Position numbers and translations under genes: made by a program. From Candidatus Dojkabacteria bacterium (GTDB lineage: Bacteria; Patescibacteriota; Dojkabacteria; JAOAGR01), in contig JAOAGR010000011.1 in NCBI GenBank assembly GCA_026415655.1, forward strand, positions 1 to 48,557: a DNA stretch of 48,557 nt, read 5' to 3'. The notes beneath the pieces were generated by a model. That model worked only from the letters and a program-made list of their open reading frames with translations. It made no database searches and was not told the origin of the DNA. Below are positions 17,879 through 27,907 of the stretch, piece by piece (position 1 is the first letter of the stretch; every line of letters starts with the position of its first letter).

Positions 17879-18571
17879 TTAAAAACCACAGACCTCCTTC
17901 TTACCGGCAAGATAACTTGCCACTTTGTTTTTATCATTTATTTCGAAAACAATAGCTACCTGATAAGTACAGCCCTGCTTTGAACCACTACCTAAATTTT
18001 TCTTGCAGATCATAAGCTTTGATTCTTCAAAACCTTCGACTACTCCTGTCTTTGAATATATGTCATTAAATAAATATGTATCATAGTTATTAATAACACA
18101 CTCATATCCTCTTGATTCTAAAGCCATCCTTATTTTTTGAGGATCGAATTCGAATCTATCTAATTCTATACCCTTTAATATTTTTGAAGCCAACTCTTCT
18201 CGTGAAGAAGCAGCCAAAATTTCTCTTTCATTTGCGCTATTTATGAAGTTATAAGCAAGAAAACCACCCCCGATACACAAAGTAACCAATATGCAAAAGA
18301 CAAATACTCCAATAAGAACATAAAAAACGGTTTTGTTATTACCCTTTGTTAAATTATTAAGTGAATTAGGAAAATTTCCTGGAGATACAGTTTGAGTTGG
18401 CTGCATCATATTCTGAAATTGAGTCTGTGATGGCAAATAATCTGTATTATTAAATCCAGTTTGTAGATTTTGACTCATTTGCGATGTTTGTTGCATCACT
18501 GTTCCCTGCCCGTCATTCATTGGAATAGTATTTTGTGTACTTTGATTATTTATTGTGTTTTGATCGTTCAT
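17879..18571 (-). CDS. Hypothetical single-pass membrane protein with Q/N-rich N-terminus
   Basis: MNDQNTINNQSTQNT... then TVFYVLIGVFVFCILVTLCIGGGFLAYNF. Confidence 0.65.
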   Translation of the reverse strand: MNDQNTINNQSTQNTIPMNDGQGTVMQQTSQMSQNLQTGFNNTDYLPSQTQFQNMMQPTQTVSPGNFPNSLNNLTKGNNKTVFYVLIGVFVFCILVTLCIGGGFLAYNFINSANEREILAASSREELASKILKGIELDRFEFDPQKIRMALESRGYECVINNYDTYLFNDIYSKTGVVEGFEESKLMICKKNLGSGSKQGCTYQVAIVFEINDKNKVASYLAGKKEVCGF

Positions 18572-18577
18572 ACTATA

Positions 18578-21064
18578 CTATTTTATAAAATTTAAATTAC
18601 TTTTCAAAGGAGTACCTACAACCCCATCATTGAGTATTAGTATTCCATCATTTTGTCCTAAATTCAGTCCCAGTTCTTTTGCAGAACATAACATACCATA
18701 AGACATTACTCCTCTTAAATCTGTTGGTTTTATCTCAATAATTTCACCAGTCTTATGAGAAAATAATCTAGCGCCTGGTAAGGCCACAGGGACCAATACA
18801 TTTTCCATTCCTACTAATATATTACGTGCACCTGTTACTATCTGAACAATATTAGTCTTATCAATATCAGGCTGAATAGTAACATATTTATCTCCCAAAT
18901 CAACAGTACAAACAACCAATCTATCAGCATTTGGATGTTTCTCTACATTTATTATTTTTCCAACCACTATATTCTCAATATCATCTAAAGGATTAAATGT
19001 ATTGGAAGTATTCTCTCTTCCTCTTATCTGGACTTGATATTTGGATATCAATAGATTTTCAATAGCAATATGTAACGCATTTACCTCATCAAGAGTCAAA
19101 GTACGATCTTTAGCTTGATAAAATATACGGAGTAAAATAGATCTTTTTTTCTCATCATATTCGTATACATCGTTTACCTCAACTGAACGAACATACTCAT
19201 GGTCAAATCTCCTGATTTCATCTATCAACTCATCAGCAACAACAGATTTTGCGACAAGTACAGACATATCAAGCCATGTACCAGGATATTGCGAATATTT
19301 CTCGTATGAATATGTTTTTCTCTTTATCTGAGCTGATTTTTCAAGGTCCAAATCAAAACCAACTACTAAGTTATTTATATCAAAATGCTTTATCAGCATA
19401 GAAGAACTAAAAATACCCATATTTCCCAAGAAAATATCTTTTACATACACATCTGCACTAAGCTCAAAAAAAGTTCTATCTGATTTAACATACTTTATAT
19501 CCGTATATCCTAAATTTACTAATAAAGAATGTAATACACCTTTTAGATAATAAAACAAATATTCATGATTATTTTTTTTAGTTATATCAGCATAAACAGC
19601 TCCTAATTTTGTAATTTCCCTGTACGGAAATTCTTCACTCGAATTTTTATCTTGATAATAAATCTTTCCTATCTCAAAAAAATTAACTTCCTTATCACCA
19701 CGATCAACGACTCTTTTTAGAGAATATAAAAGCTGTACATAAATATTTGTACGCATATGTGTATGCTCAGATGTTGGTGGATTTAAAATCCCAACTGCAC
19801 TATCAGCTAAAGGATCATTCATATTAACAAAATCTTCATACCTGGCCATCGGTACAGTAATCAATTCATTAAAACCAAGAGATATCATTAAGTCCTTAAT
19901 ATCCTCCGATAATTGCAATATAGGTAATCTAATTTCTTTAGGCACCTCGCTTTTAAGGTAACGATTTGGTATTTTTTCATAACCATAAATCCTTAATATC
20001 TCCTCAACAATATCTGCTGACTGTGTAACATCTGTACGAAAATATGGTACCGTAAGGTTAATAAATCGATCTTGTTCAATTGAATTTATTTCAAAAGATA
20101 ATTTTTTAAGAATATTTAATATAGTATCTAAATCAATATTAATTCCTCCAAGTCTTTCAACTTCATATGTGTCAAAAACAAAAGATATACTAGTTTGCTT
20201 CTGAGGATATATATCATCAATATACTCAACAACAAAATCCTCACTACCTGCATATTCGGCCAAGAAATCTATAGCTCTCGCCAAAGCATAATCACACTCC
20301 TCTGGTGAAATATCATGTGAGTGTCTTTTTGCGGCTTCGGTAAACAAATTATGCCTTAACATTGACTTTCTTATTGTTGCATATTCATAAGCCGCACATT
20401 CTAGGATAATCTCATTTGTATCTGCAGCAATTCCAGAATTTCTACCTCCTATGAGCCCTGGCATACCTAGTATCTCATTTCCATATGAAAATACGAGATC
20501 TTCTTCTGTTAATTCCACAGATGATCCATCGAAAGTCTCCAAAACTTCTCCTTTTACCGCATTTCGTATGGAAACATTGCCTCCTAACTTAGATGCATCA
20601 AAAGCGTGCATCGGCATACCTGTTTCAATCATCACAAAATTTGTTATGTCAACAATATTATTTATTGTTGATATTCCATAAAGTGATAAGTATTTTTTCA
20701 TCCACTCAGGTGAATCTTTTACGGTAACACCTTTTACTTTCGCATACTTAAATCTTTTTAAAGAATCTGTTTGAGAAAAAAAACGAATAGGTAGACTCTC
20801 TTTATCTCTGTTTGTTTGATAATCTTTTACAGAAGGAACATGTAATTCACGATCGAAGGATACCGCAACTTCTCTAGCAATCCCCAAAATAGAATAACAA
20901 TCTGGTCTGTTAAATCTAAGTTCTAAATCAACAACTAACTCTCCATCAACTTCAAATTTCTTATCAAGCATATGACCTATCATCGAGAGCTTATCTGTCA
21001 ATTCTGAAATCGATATATTTTCTATATTTACATAATCTTTTAGCCAAATTATTGGTACATTCAT
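18578..21064 (-). CDS. pheT: Phenylalanine--tRNA ligase beta subunit with rearranged domain order (EMAP-type tRNA-binding domain at the C-terminus)
   Basis: B1-like N-terminus runs straight into DLELRFNRPDCYSILGIAREV; B3/B4 and B5; FDX-ACB YPGTWLDMSVLV...; then C-terminal VGKIINVEKHPNADRLVVCTVDLG...IVTGARN...GMLCSAKELGL. Confidence 0.93.
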   Translation of the reverse strand: MNVPIIWLKDYVNIENISISELTDKLSMIGHMLDKKFEVDGELVVDLELRFNRPDCYSILGIAREVAVSFDRELHVPSVKDYQTNRDKESLPIRFFSQTDSLKRFKYAKVKGVTVKDSPEWMKKYLSLYGISTINNIVDITNFVMIETGMPMHAFDASKLGGNVSIRNAVKGEVLETFDGSSVELTEEDLVFSYGNEILGMPGLIGGRNSGIAADTNEIILECAAYEYATIRKSMLRHNLFTEAAKRHSHDISPEECDYALARAIDFLAEYAGSEDFVVEYIDDIYPQKQTSISFVFDTYEVERLGGINIDLDTILNILKKLSFEINSIEQDRFINLTVPYFRTDVTQSADIVEEILRIYGYEKIPNRYLKSEVPKEIRLPILQLSEDIKDLMISLGFNELITVPMARYEDFVNMNDPLADSAVGILNPPTSEHTHMRTNIYVQLLYSLKRVVDRGDKEVNFFEIGKIYYQDKNSSEEFPYREITKLGAVYADITKKNNHEYLFYYLKGVLHSLLVNLGYTDIKYVKSDRTFFELSADVYVKDIFLGNMGIFSSSMLIKHFDINNLVVGFDLDLEKSAQIKRKTYSYEKYSQYPGTWLDMSVLVAKSVVADELIDEIRRFDHEYVRSVEVNDVYEYDEKKRSILLRIFYQAKDRTLTLDEVNALHIAIENLLISKYQVQIRGRENTSNTFNPLDDIENIVVGKIINVEKHPNADRLVVCTVDLGDKYVTIQPDIDKTNIVQIVTGARNILVGMENVLVPVALPGARLFSHKTGEIIEIKPTDLRGVMSYGMLCSAKELGLNLGQNDGILILNDGVVGTPLKSNLNFIK

Positions 21065-21076
21065 AATTTATTTTAT

Positions 21077-22075
21077 TTAAATTAAAGTTCCATTATACAA
21101 ATCACGAATATCACTGATTCCATACTTTTGCATAACAATACGATCCAGACCCATCCCCCAAGCAAAACCAGAATATGTATTTGGATTTATGTTCATCATG
21201 CGAAGAGAATTTGGATGGACCATCCCAGCCCCCAACATCTCCATCCACCCCCGGTATTTACAAACCTGACAACCGTTACCATTACAATGCAAACAACTAA
21301 TATCTACACCTGCACCAGGTTCTACTTGAGGATAATACTTAGCTCTAAATCTTGTCTTCACATTTTCTCCAAAAAATTCTTTTACAAATCTATCTAGTAC
21401 CCCCTTTAAATCAGCCATAGTCAGATCTTCAGCTATAGCTAGACCCTCATATTGAAAAAATGCAAAGTGATTTGTAGCATTAAGATCTTCATATCTGTAA
21501 ACCCTTCCTGGCACAACAATCCTTAGAGGAATAGACTCATTTTGCATAGCTCTACCTTCTACCGATGATGTATGAGAGCGTAATATTATTTCAGGATCGT
21601 TTATAACTAACGTGTCTTGCAAGGATCTTGCTGGATGATTTTTAGGAAGATTCATTACCTCAAATACATAGTAATCTGTCTCAATCTCAGGTCCGGCATA
21701 AACAGAAAATCCCATGTTTCTGAAAATCGAGTTCATTTCCCTAATAACAAGCGTAACAGGATGTAACCGTCCAATCTTAAATCGAATACCAGGCAAGGTA
21801 ACATCAAAATAATCATATTTTCCTTTGGAAAAAGAATCAATTTGTTTTAATTGCGAATAAAGTTCTTCAGCTTTTTTTCTAAGTATATTCGCTCTTCTTC
21901 CAACAACCGATCGTATATCCTGCGGCAGATCTTTTATGACTGATAAAATATGCATTAGAGACGACTCCTTTGACAAAAATACCGCTTTTAATTCATTATA
22001 ATCCTTATTTTGCTCTACCTGAACAAATTTATTTTCGAGATTCTCTAATTCTCTTAAAATCAAGTCTACATCCAT
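21077..22075 (-). CDS. pheS: Phenylalanine--tRNA ligase alpha subunit
   Basis: LPGIRFKIGRLHPVTLVIREMNSIFRNMGFSVYAGPEIETDYYVFE, CLHCNGNGCQVCKYRGWMEMLGAGMVHPN, GFAWGMGLDRIVMQKYGI. Confidence 0.97.
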   Translation of the reverse strand: MDVDLILRELENLENKFVQVEQNKDYNELKAVFLSKESSLMHILSVIKDLPQDIRSVVGRRANILRKKAEELYSQLKQIDSFSKGKYDYFDVTLPGIRFKIGRLHPVTLVIREMNSIFRNMGFSVYAGPEIETDYYVFEVMNLPKNHPARSLQDTLVINDPEIILRSHTSSVEGRAMQNESIPLRIVVPGRVYRYEDLNATNHFAFFQYEGLAIAEDLTMADLKGVLDRFVKEFFGENVKTRFRAKYYPQVEPGAGVDISCLHCNGNGCQVCKYRGWMEMLGAGMVHPNSLRMMNINPNTYSGFAWGMGLDRIVMQKYGISDIRDLYNGTLI

Positions 22076-22141
22076 AAATTATATTTGATTTTAGTACAGC
22101 AATAATATAAACACAATACAAATAGAATATAATACTACTAA

Positions 22142-22909
22142 ATGCCTTCTGAAAAATACATAAAATTTGAAAATCAAATATTGCATTATTACCTGTTTGA
22201 AAATTCATCTAATAGAACATACTATGTAATGCTTCACGGATGGGGGCTCGAATCAAAAGTTTGGATTGATATTGGCAAATATATTTATGATATTAGCTCA
22301 TCAAACGTCATACTCCTAGATCTTCCTGGATTTGGCCAAAGCAGTAAATTAAAACATAAATATTCGTTTTACGCATACTGCGAGATGATTGAAAAAATAA
22401 TAAATAAAGTATGTAATACAAAAGCGGAAATAATCCTAATAGGACACTCATTTGGGGGGAAAATATCCTCCGTAGTAGCTTCTAGAAAACAGCTCAACAT
22501 AAAAAAAATAATTCTTATCGACTCAGCTGCATTTAAAGATAATTCGTTTAAAACTCAAATTATTAAATTATTTTCCACGATAATGCCAAAACAGATTAAG
22601 GAAATTTCTATTGTAAAAAAAATCACACAAAAATTCAGAACATCAGATTACAACGAAATAAATGATGAAAATATAAAATTTTTGTTTCTATCCACCATAG
22701 AGACAGATATATCTGAAATTCTGAAAAAGATTCAGACAAAAATAGATATTATTTGGGGTGAAAATGATGAAATTACTCCACTTTCTCAGGGAATAAAAAT
22801 TCAACAATTAGTAAATGCAAAAAATCTTTTTATTATCAAAAATGCAAAACATCTACCATTTTTAGAAAATAAAGATGAATTCTTAAAAGCTTTAAATCAA
22901 ATATTATGA
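22142..22909 (+). CDS. Alpha/beta hydrolase
   Basis: VMLHGWGLESKVW, LLDLPGFGQSS, LIGHSFGGKIS, WGENDEITP, KNAKHLPFLE. Confidence 0.92.
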   Translation: MPSEKYIKFENQILHYYLFENSSNRTYYVMLHGWGLESKVWIDIGKYIYDISSSNVILLDLPGFGQSSKLKHKYSFYAYCEMIEKIINKVCNTKAEIILIGHSFGGKISSVVASRKQLNIKKIILIDSAAFKDNSFKTQIIKLFSTIMPKQIKEISIVKKITQKFRTSDYNEINDENIKFLFLSTIETDISEILKKIQTKIDIIWGENDEITPLSQGIKIQQLVNAKNLFIIKNAKHLPFLENKDEFLKALNQIL

Positions 22910-24339
22910 AACTAAAAGATCTAGCAAGAGAGATTTATCTTTTTCAGCTTGAATATTATGATATTAAAAGATATTTGAAAGCATCAAAACATGTTAAAGA
23001 AGTTTTTTTCGAAAGAAAAATAGATTTTACTCCCAAATTAATTTCTATTCTTATTGCATCAATTCTATCTTTGTTTTTAATTAATTTAATAATTTACCAT
23101 CTTTGGGGCATATCTTTAACATTGATTTTATTTATACTGTTTTCTAGTTTTATTTATATTCACTTATTTAAGTACTTTCTTATAATTGGAAGTTTGTTTG
23201 TTTATCCAATCGAATTAATTATCAAAAATCTTATTTATTTTATAGCAAAATTAAAACTTAAAAGATGCAAAAACCTTATAGTCATAGGTATTGCAGGAAG
23301 TTATGGCAAGACATCAACAAAAAATATCATCTCATACTTACTTGAACAAAAATATATTGTGCTAAAAACCGATAAATCTATCAATACTCCTCTTGGCATC
23401 TGTAAAATAATACTTAAACAGCTAAACAAAAGTCATGATTTTTTTGTTGTTGAAATAGGAGAATATAAAAAAGGTGATGTGAGGGAAATTGCAAATATAG
23501 TGGAGCCCCACATTGGAATAATAACCGGTATCAATGAAGCTCACAATGAACGCATGGGAGGAATAAAAAATGCTATTGAAACAATATTTGAAATCACTGA
23601 ATCAAAAAAAATTGGAGAAATTTATATAAACATTGATGATATAAATATTAAAAACTCATATAAAAAATACGAATCCGCAAAATATCAATTTGTACCCTAC
23701 TCTTCTTCCAAGACTGATGAATGTGGTATTGAAGAATTGGAATTTGATACTGATGGAAATGGCCAGAAATGGAAATTACAAGATTTTAAATCAAGCCAAA
23801 CAATAATTGGAAAAACGAAATTAATAGCGGAATACGCTCTCGGTTTGATAATGCTTTGCTATCTTTTTAACAAGAGATTCAATATAGTTTCAACTAATCA
23901 ATTTATCAAAATAATTGAACACTATAAAGGTACACCACATCGCTTATATTTAATAAAAAATAGCAAAAACTTAATCATTATTGATGATAGTTATAATTCA
24001 AATCCAAATGGCGCAAAAGAGGCGATAAAAACACTAGCAAAGTTTAAAAACAGAAGAAAAATTTATATCACACCAGGTATAGTAGAACTAGGTGATTTAT
24101 CGTACGAAAAACATTTTTATATAGGTGAATTACTAGCTGGTTATGGTATAAATGTAATATTACTTATAGAAAATTCAAATATAAAAGGTATCATAGACGG
24201 TGCCTTATCCAAAGGTTTCAGAAAAGAAAACATAATAATCTTTAGAAATAGATCAGAATTACATAAAAATATCGAAAAATTCACTGAACCAGGAGATGTG
24301 TTATTATTCCAAAACGACGTTACAGAAAACTATTTTTAA
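22906..24339 (+). CDS. MurF-like Mur ligase with N-terminal transmembrane region
   Basis: GIAGSYGKTSTKNIISYLL, VVEIGEYKKGDV, ITGINEAHNERMG, IIDDSYNSNPNGAKEAIKTL; two TM-like segments at N-terminus. Confidence 0.82.
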   Translation: MKLKDLAREIYLFQLEYYDIKRYLKASKHVKEVFFERKIDFTPKLISILIASILSLFLINLIIYHLWGISLTLILFILFSSFIYIHLFKYFLIIGSLFVYPIELIIKNLIYFIAKLKLKRCKNLIVIGIAGSYGKTSTKNIISYLLEQKYIVLKTDKSINTPLGICKIILKQLNKSHDFFVVEIGEYKKGDVREIANIVEPHIGIITGINEAHNERMGGIKNAIETIFEITESKKIGEIYINIDDINIKNSYKKYESAKYQFVPYSSSKTDECGIEELEFDTDGNGQKWKLQDFKSSQTIIGKTKLIAEYALGLIMLCYLFNKRFNIVSTNQFIKIIEHYKGTPHRLYLIKNSKNLIIIDDSYNSNPNGAKEAIKTLAKFKNRRKIYITPGIVELGDLSYEKHFYIGELLAGYGINVILLIENSNIKGIIDGALSKGFRKENIIIFRNRSELHKNIEKFTEPGDVLLFQNDVTENYF

Positions 24340-24342
24340 TTT

Positions 24343-26010
24343 ATGGTAAAAACGCAAGAAAACGATAGAAGCCTAAATTTTGTGATAGGTGTAATGATCT
24401 TGGGCTCAATTCTAGCTAAGATATCAGGACTCATCAAAATTCAGGTTTTAACATGGGTATTTGGTATTCAATCAAGAGATTTAGACTTATTTAATGCAGC
24501 TAATATCATACCAGAATTTATATTTTCAATTATTGTACTCGGTGGCCTAAATGCAATACTAATACCACTATTTGTTAAAAATGAAAAACAAAAAGAACAA
24601 TTTGAAAAAACTTTTTTTACAATATTAAATCTATTTCTAATATTTTTCATAAGCCTTGCGATTATTACAATATTATTCGCTAATCCATTAGTATTACTGC
24701 TAAATCATCTATTTAGTATTAATCTTTCCGCAGAAGAAATGAAAAAATTTGAGGAGCTATTAAAAATACTAATGTTATCACCTATTTTTTTGTCAACATC
24801 TAGTTTGATCACAAGTGTTTTACAAGCCAAGAAAAAATTTATTTTTACATCCATTACAACACTTGCCTACAATATCGGTTTTGTTCTGGGCATCATAGTA
24901 GCTTATTATTATGATAAAAATGTAATCTTTGTAGCTTGGGGAACAGTAATCGCATCTATGTTTCACTTAATTATACAAATTCCTGAATTACTAAGATATA
25001 TCAATAATTACAAACCCACGATTGATTTGCACAATAAAGAATTAATTAGTAGTCTTAAACAAATATTTCCAAGACTCATAGGAGTATCTGCTGAATATAT
25101 TGGAATAATTTTTCAGAATTTTATAAGTTTAGGACTTGCATACGGATCATTAAACGCCCTCAAAATAGCTATTTCACTACGTGACATGGCTATAGGAATT
25201 ATTGGAATCCCCATAGCGCAGTCCGTTTTTCCCTTTTTATCAGAGGAAAAAGTCAAAAATGTGCACAACAATCAAACTTTAATATATGGAATAAAAATAC
25301 TTTTTATTCTCCTGTTTCCTATATTGTCTATTTTTATAGTACTCAACACTCCAATCGTAATTTTTCTTTTTGGGCTAAACGAATCTAATTATACCGGAAT
25401 AAGCATAGTATCTTTACTAATAGAGATTTTAGCCATTACAATCATAACTTCGTCATTGAATGGAATATTAAATCGCGTTTATTATGCTCTTGGTGACATA
25501 AAAACAACTACATATATTAGTATTTTTATTTTAATATTAAATATTCTTTTGTCATTTTCTCTTGTACACATATTTAGGATTTTTGTATCACCGACTTTTA
25601 ATATATTTTCTCTACAAATTAATTGGACGATAGAAACAACTGAGAGTCAAGTTGCCATAGCCGGTATAGCAACCACAATATCATTGTGTTCAATTATTAA
25701 CAATATTTTATTAATATTCTTTTTAAAAAAGAAACATAAATTAGAACTAAAATTCTTATCATTAATTTTGAAAAAAAAGTTAGTAAACTTTTTTATAACA
25801 ACATTATTAGGATTTTTATTATACATGTATACAAGCAGATATATTGAATCTGTATTTTTAGTTATTTTAATAAATTCTATTTTTATTGTTTTATCTTTTT
25901 ATACTATTTCTAAAATAATTAAAGATGATGACATTGTTATTATTGATAAATATATTATACGAGCTTATTTATACATAAAGTCGAAAACAAACTTCATAAA
26001 ATTTAATTAG
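24343..26010 (+). CDS. murJ: MurJ-type lipid II flippase (MviN/MATE fold)
   Basis: Multi-TM 555 aa; DLFNAANIIPEFIFSIIVLGGLNAILIPLFV, SLRDMAIGIIGIPIAQSVFPFLSEE, LNGILNRVYYALGDIKTTTYISI. Confidence 0.9.
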   Translation: MVKTQENDRSLNFVIGVMILGSILAKISGLIKIQVLTWVFGIQSRDLDLFNAANIIPEFIFSIIVLGGLNAILIPLFVKNEKQKEQFEKTFFTILNLFLIFFISLAIITILFANPLVLLLNHLFSINLSAEEMKKFEELLKILMLSPIFLSTSSLITSVLQAKKKFIFTSITTLAYNIGFVLGIIVAYYYDKNVIFVAWGTVIASMFHLIIQIPELLRYINNYKPTIDLHNKELISSLKQIFPRLIGVSAEYIGIIFQNFISLGLAYGSLNALKIAISLRDMAIGIIGIPIAQSVFPFLSEEKVKNVHNNQTLIYGIKILFILLFPILSIFIVLNTPIVIFLFGLNESNYTGISIVSLLIEILAITIITSSLNGILNRVYYALGDIKTTTYISIFILILNILLSFSLVHIFRIFVSPTFNIFSLQINWTIETTESQVAIAGIATTISLCSIINNILLIFFLKKKHKLELKFLSLILKKKLVNFFITTLLGFLLYMYTSRYIESVFLVILINSIFIVLSFYTISKIIKDDDIVIIDKYIIRAYLYIKSKTNFIKFN

Positions 26011-27067
26011 ACTTTACTATTTTAAATAAATATTTTTTTGTCTTTTCAATAATATTTATATCTTTTAAAACTGAAGAGAATTCTATTGTACCAACTATTA
26101 CACCAAAAATAGAAAGATTATGAGAACCGCATAAAAGTTCCTTGTTATCTTTCATTAGAATTTTCATGTGTATACGTTTCTTTGTGTAATAATGTTCAAA
26201 TCCAAAAATAAATTTGAATATATTAAACAACCAAAGAGCAATAGAATAAGGAAATTTCTTCATATGATGATCTTTAGTATGCGGCGTTATACAAATAATT
26301 CTCATTTTGGGATTTAGAATCTTCTTAATTGCAAACATAAATAGAAAATCAGGTTCAGGTGGCATTTGTTTTACATAAATAATCTCTTCTTTTGCCTGCC
26401 ATATCATTTTCATTCCATCAATATAAGTGCGCGATCTAAAGGGATTGCCAATATCTAAATAATATCTATCTTCTCCATGTTCAAAAATAATATCATCTTT
26501 ATATTTACTATAGTTCAAATTGACGTCATAGATTTTATTAGCTAAATCATTATCAGAAACTCGTATCATAAAATCATGAGATAGTTTTTTGTTCCAATTT
26601 GTTGATCCAAAATAAGCAATCTTATCACCATTTTTTTTATGAATAATTATAACCTTACGATGATCACGCAACGCAAAAGGAATAAATTTTTTATTAAGGT
26701 CAGACAAAGGTCTTGTAAAATAAACAACAGCACCAACACCTTTCATTATTTCAAAGAATAATTCGTTCTTCTGTCTTAGTTTTCTATATTTCTTGGAATT
26801 CTCTTCTTTTTTGCTTATGTAGTAACCAAACTTATTTATTTTATGAATAGAAAACATTTCATCTAGCCAGAAGTTTATTTTGACCTTTTTATCGCGAGCC
26901 AAGTGATAAAGTATGAGTTGCATTTTATTGCGTATATATCCATATTGAAATTTAAAATAAAAAAAATCTATCTGAATAATTCCTTCCTCTAAAAGATCTT
27001 CTTTAAGCCTATTGATAAAATCTTGATCAAATAGAATTTCTATATTTTCTTTATTTTCCATATACAC
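26003..27067 (-). CDS. Phospholipase D-like/cardiolipin synthase-like protein
   Basis: HRKVIIIHKKNGDKIAYFGSTNWN and HMKILMKDNKELLCGSHNLS (HxKx4D plus GS..N motifs). Confidence 0.78.
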   Translation of the reverse strand: MYMENKENIEILFDQDFINRLKEDLLEEGIIQIDFFYFKFQYGYIRNKMQLILYHLARDKKVKINFWLDEMFSIHKINKFGYYISKKEENSKKYRKLRQKNELFFEIMKGVGAVVYFTRPLSDLNKKFIPFALRDHRKVIIIHKKNGDKIAYFGSTNWNKKLSHDFMIRVSDNDLANKIYDVNLNYSKYKDDIIFEHGEDRYYLDIGNPFRSRTYIDGMKMIWQAKEEIIYVKQMPPEPDFLFMFAIKKILNPKMRIICITPHTKDHHMKKFPYSIALWLFNIFKFIFGFEHYYTKKRIHMKILMKDNKELLCGSHNLSIFGVIVGTIEFSSVLKDINIIEKTKKYLFKIVKSN

Positions 27068-27109
27068 TGGTTATCATGTGATATAATTTTCATAGAAATT
27101 TATATCAAA

Positions 27110-27868
27110 ATGCCAAATAAAATCAAATTATTCGTTCGAATAATATTAGTAATTTTATTTATTTTTACGATAATTTTTTTTAGTGTAAAAACATACAATG
27201 ATAATTTAGTCAAAAAGGAATTTGAAACAATAAAAGAACAAACGGTTAAAATCTTAGATGTACTTAATGAGATTGTAACAATATACAAAGATACATCTGC
27301 TAACATTAGACAAAAATTTAATGAACTAAAAGACTTATTTTTTTACTATAAAGAGAATTTGCAAGAATTATTAAGGAATAAATCGAACGAAGCTTTAATA
27401 GAATATAAAAACACTGTAGCAAAATTAATACAAAAAGGCGAGGAATTTATATTGTTTTTAGACGAATATATTGATATAAACGAGCTTTTCAACATTATTA
27501 AAGAGAAAATAGCAACTATTTCCGAATATATTAAGAATATAAACCTACAGACGATTGCAGAAACATACGAGTCTATTAAATCCGAACTAGACGCTTTAAT
27601 AGAAAAAATCAATTCCTCAAATATCAGTTTATCAACCAAAGAATTCTTCACAAAATTTGGCTTAGATATAAAAAATTTTATAGAAAATCTGATATCTACC
27701 ATTAAATCAAAGGATTTAACTCTACTAAAAGATATAAAAGACAAAATAAATGAATTTATTGTCAGATCAAAAAATGAAATTACTGTGTTTATGGAAAAGC
27801 TATTTAATAAAGGAAATGAATCAATCAATGAAATTAACCAGATAATAAAAGACTTCGAGAAATTTTAG
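27110..27868 (+). CDS. Hypothetical single-pass membrane, coiled-coil protein
   Basis: N-terminal TM IKLFVRIILVILFIFTIIFFSVKTY and extended heptad-like helical body. Confidence 0.65.
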   Translation: MPNKIKLFVRIILVILFIFTIIFFSVKTYNDNLVKKEFETIKEQTVKILDVLNEIVTIYKDTSANIRQKFNELKDLFFYYKENLQELLRNKSNEALIEYKNTVAKLIQKGEEFILFLDEYIDINELFNIIKEKIATISEYIKNINLQTIAETYESIKSELDALIEKINSSNISLSTKEFFTKFGLDIKNFIENLISTIKSKDLTLLKDIKDKINEFIVRSKNEITVFMEKLFNKGNESINEINQIIKDFEKF

Positions 27869-27907
27869 AAATATTTAATTTTTGTTTGCTAATATGATTT
27901 TGATATT

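Noticed and set aside
27346-27828. 160-aa minus-strand ORF
   Set aside because: Antisense to a better-supported coiled-coil membrane protein; Ser/Phe/Ile-rich composition typical of antisense AT-rich reading.
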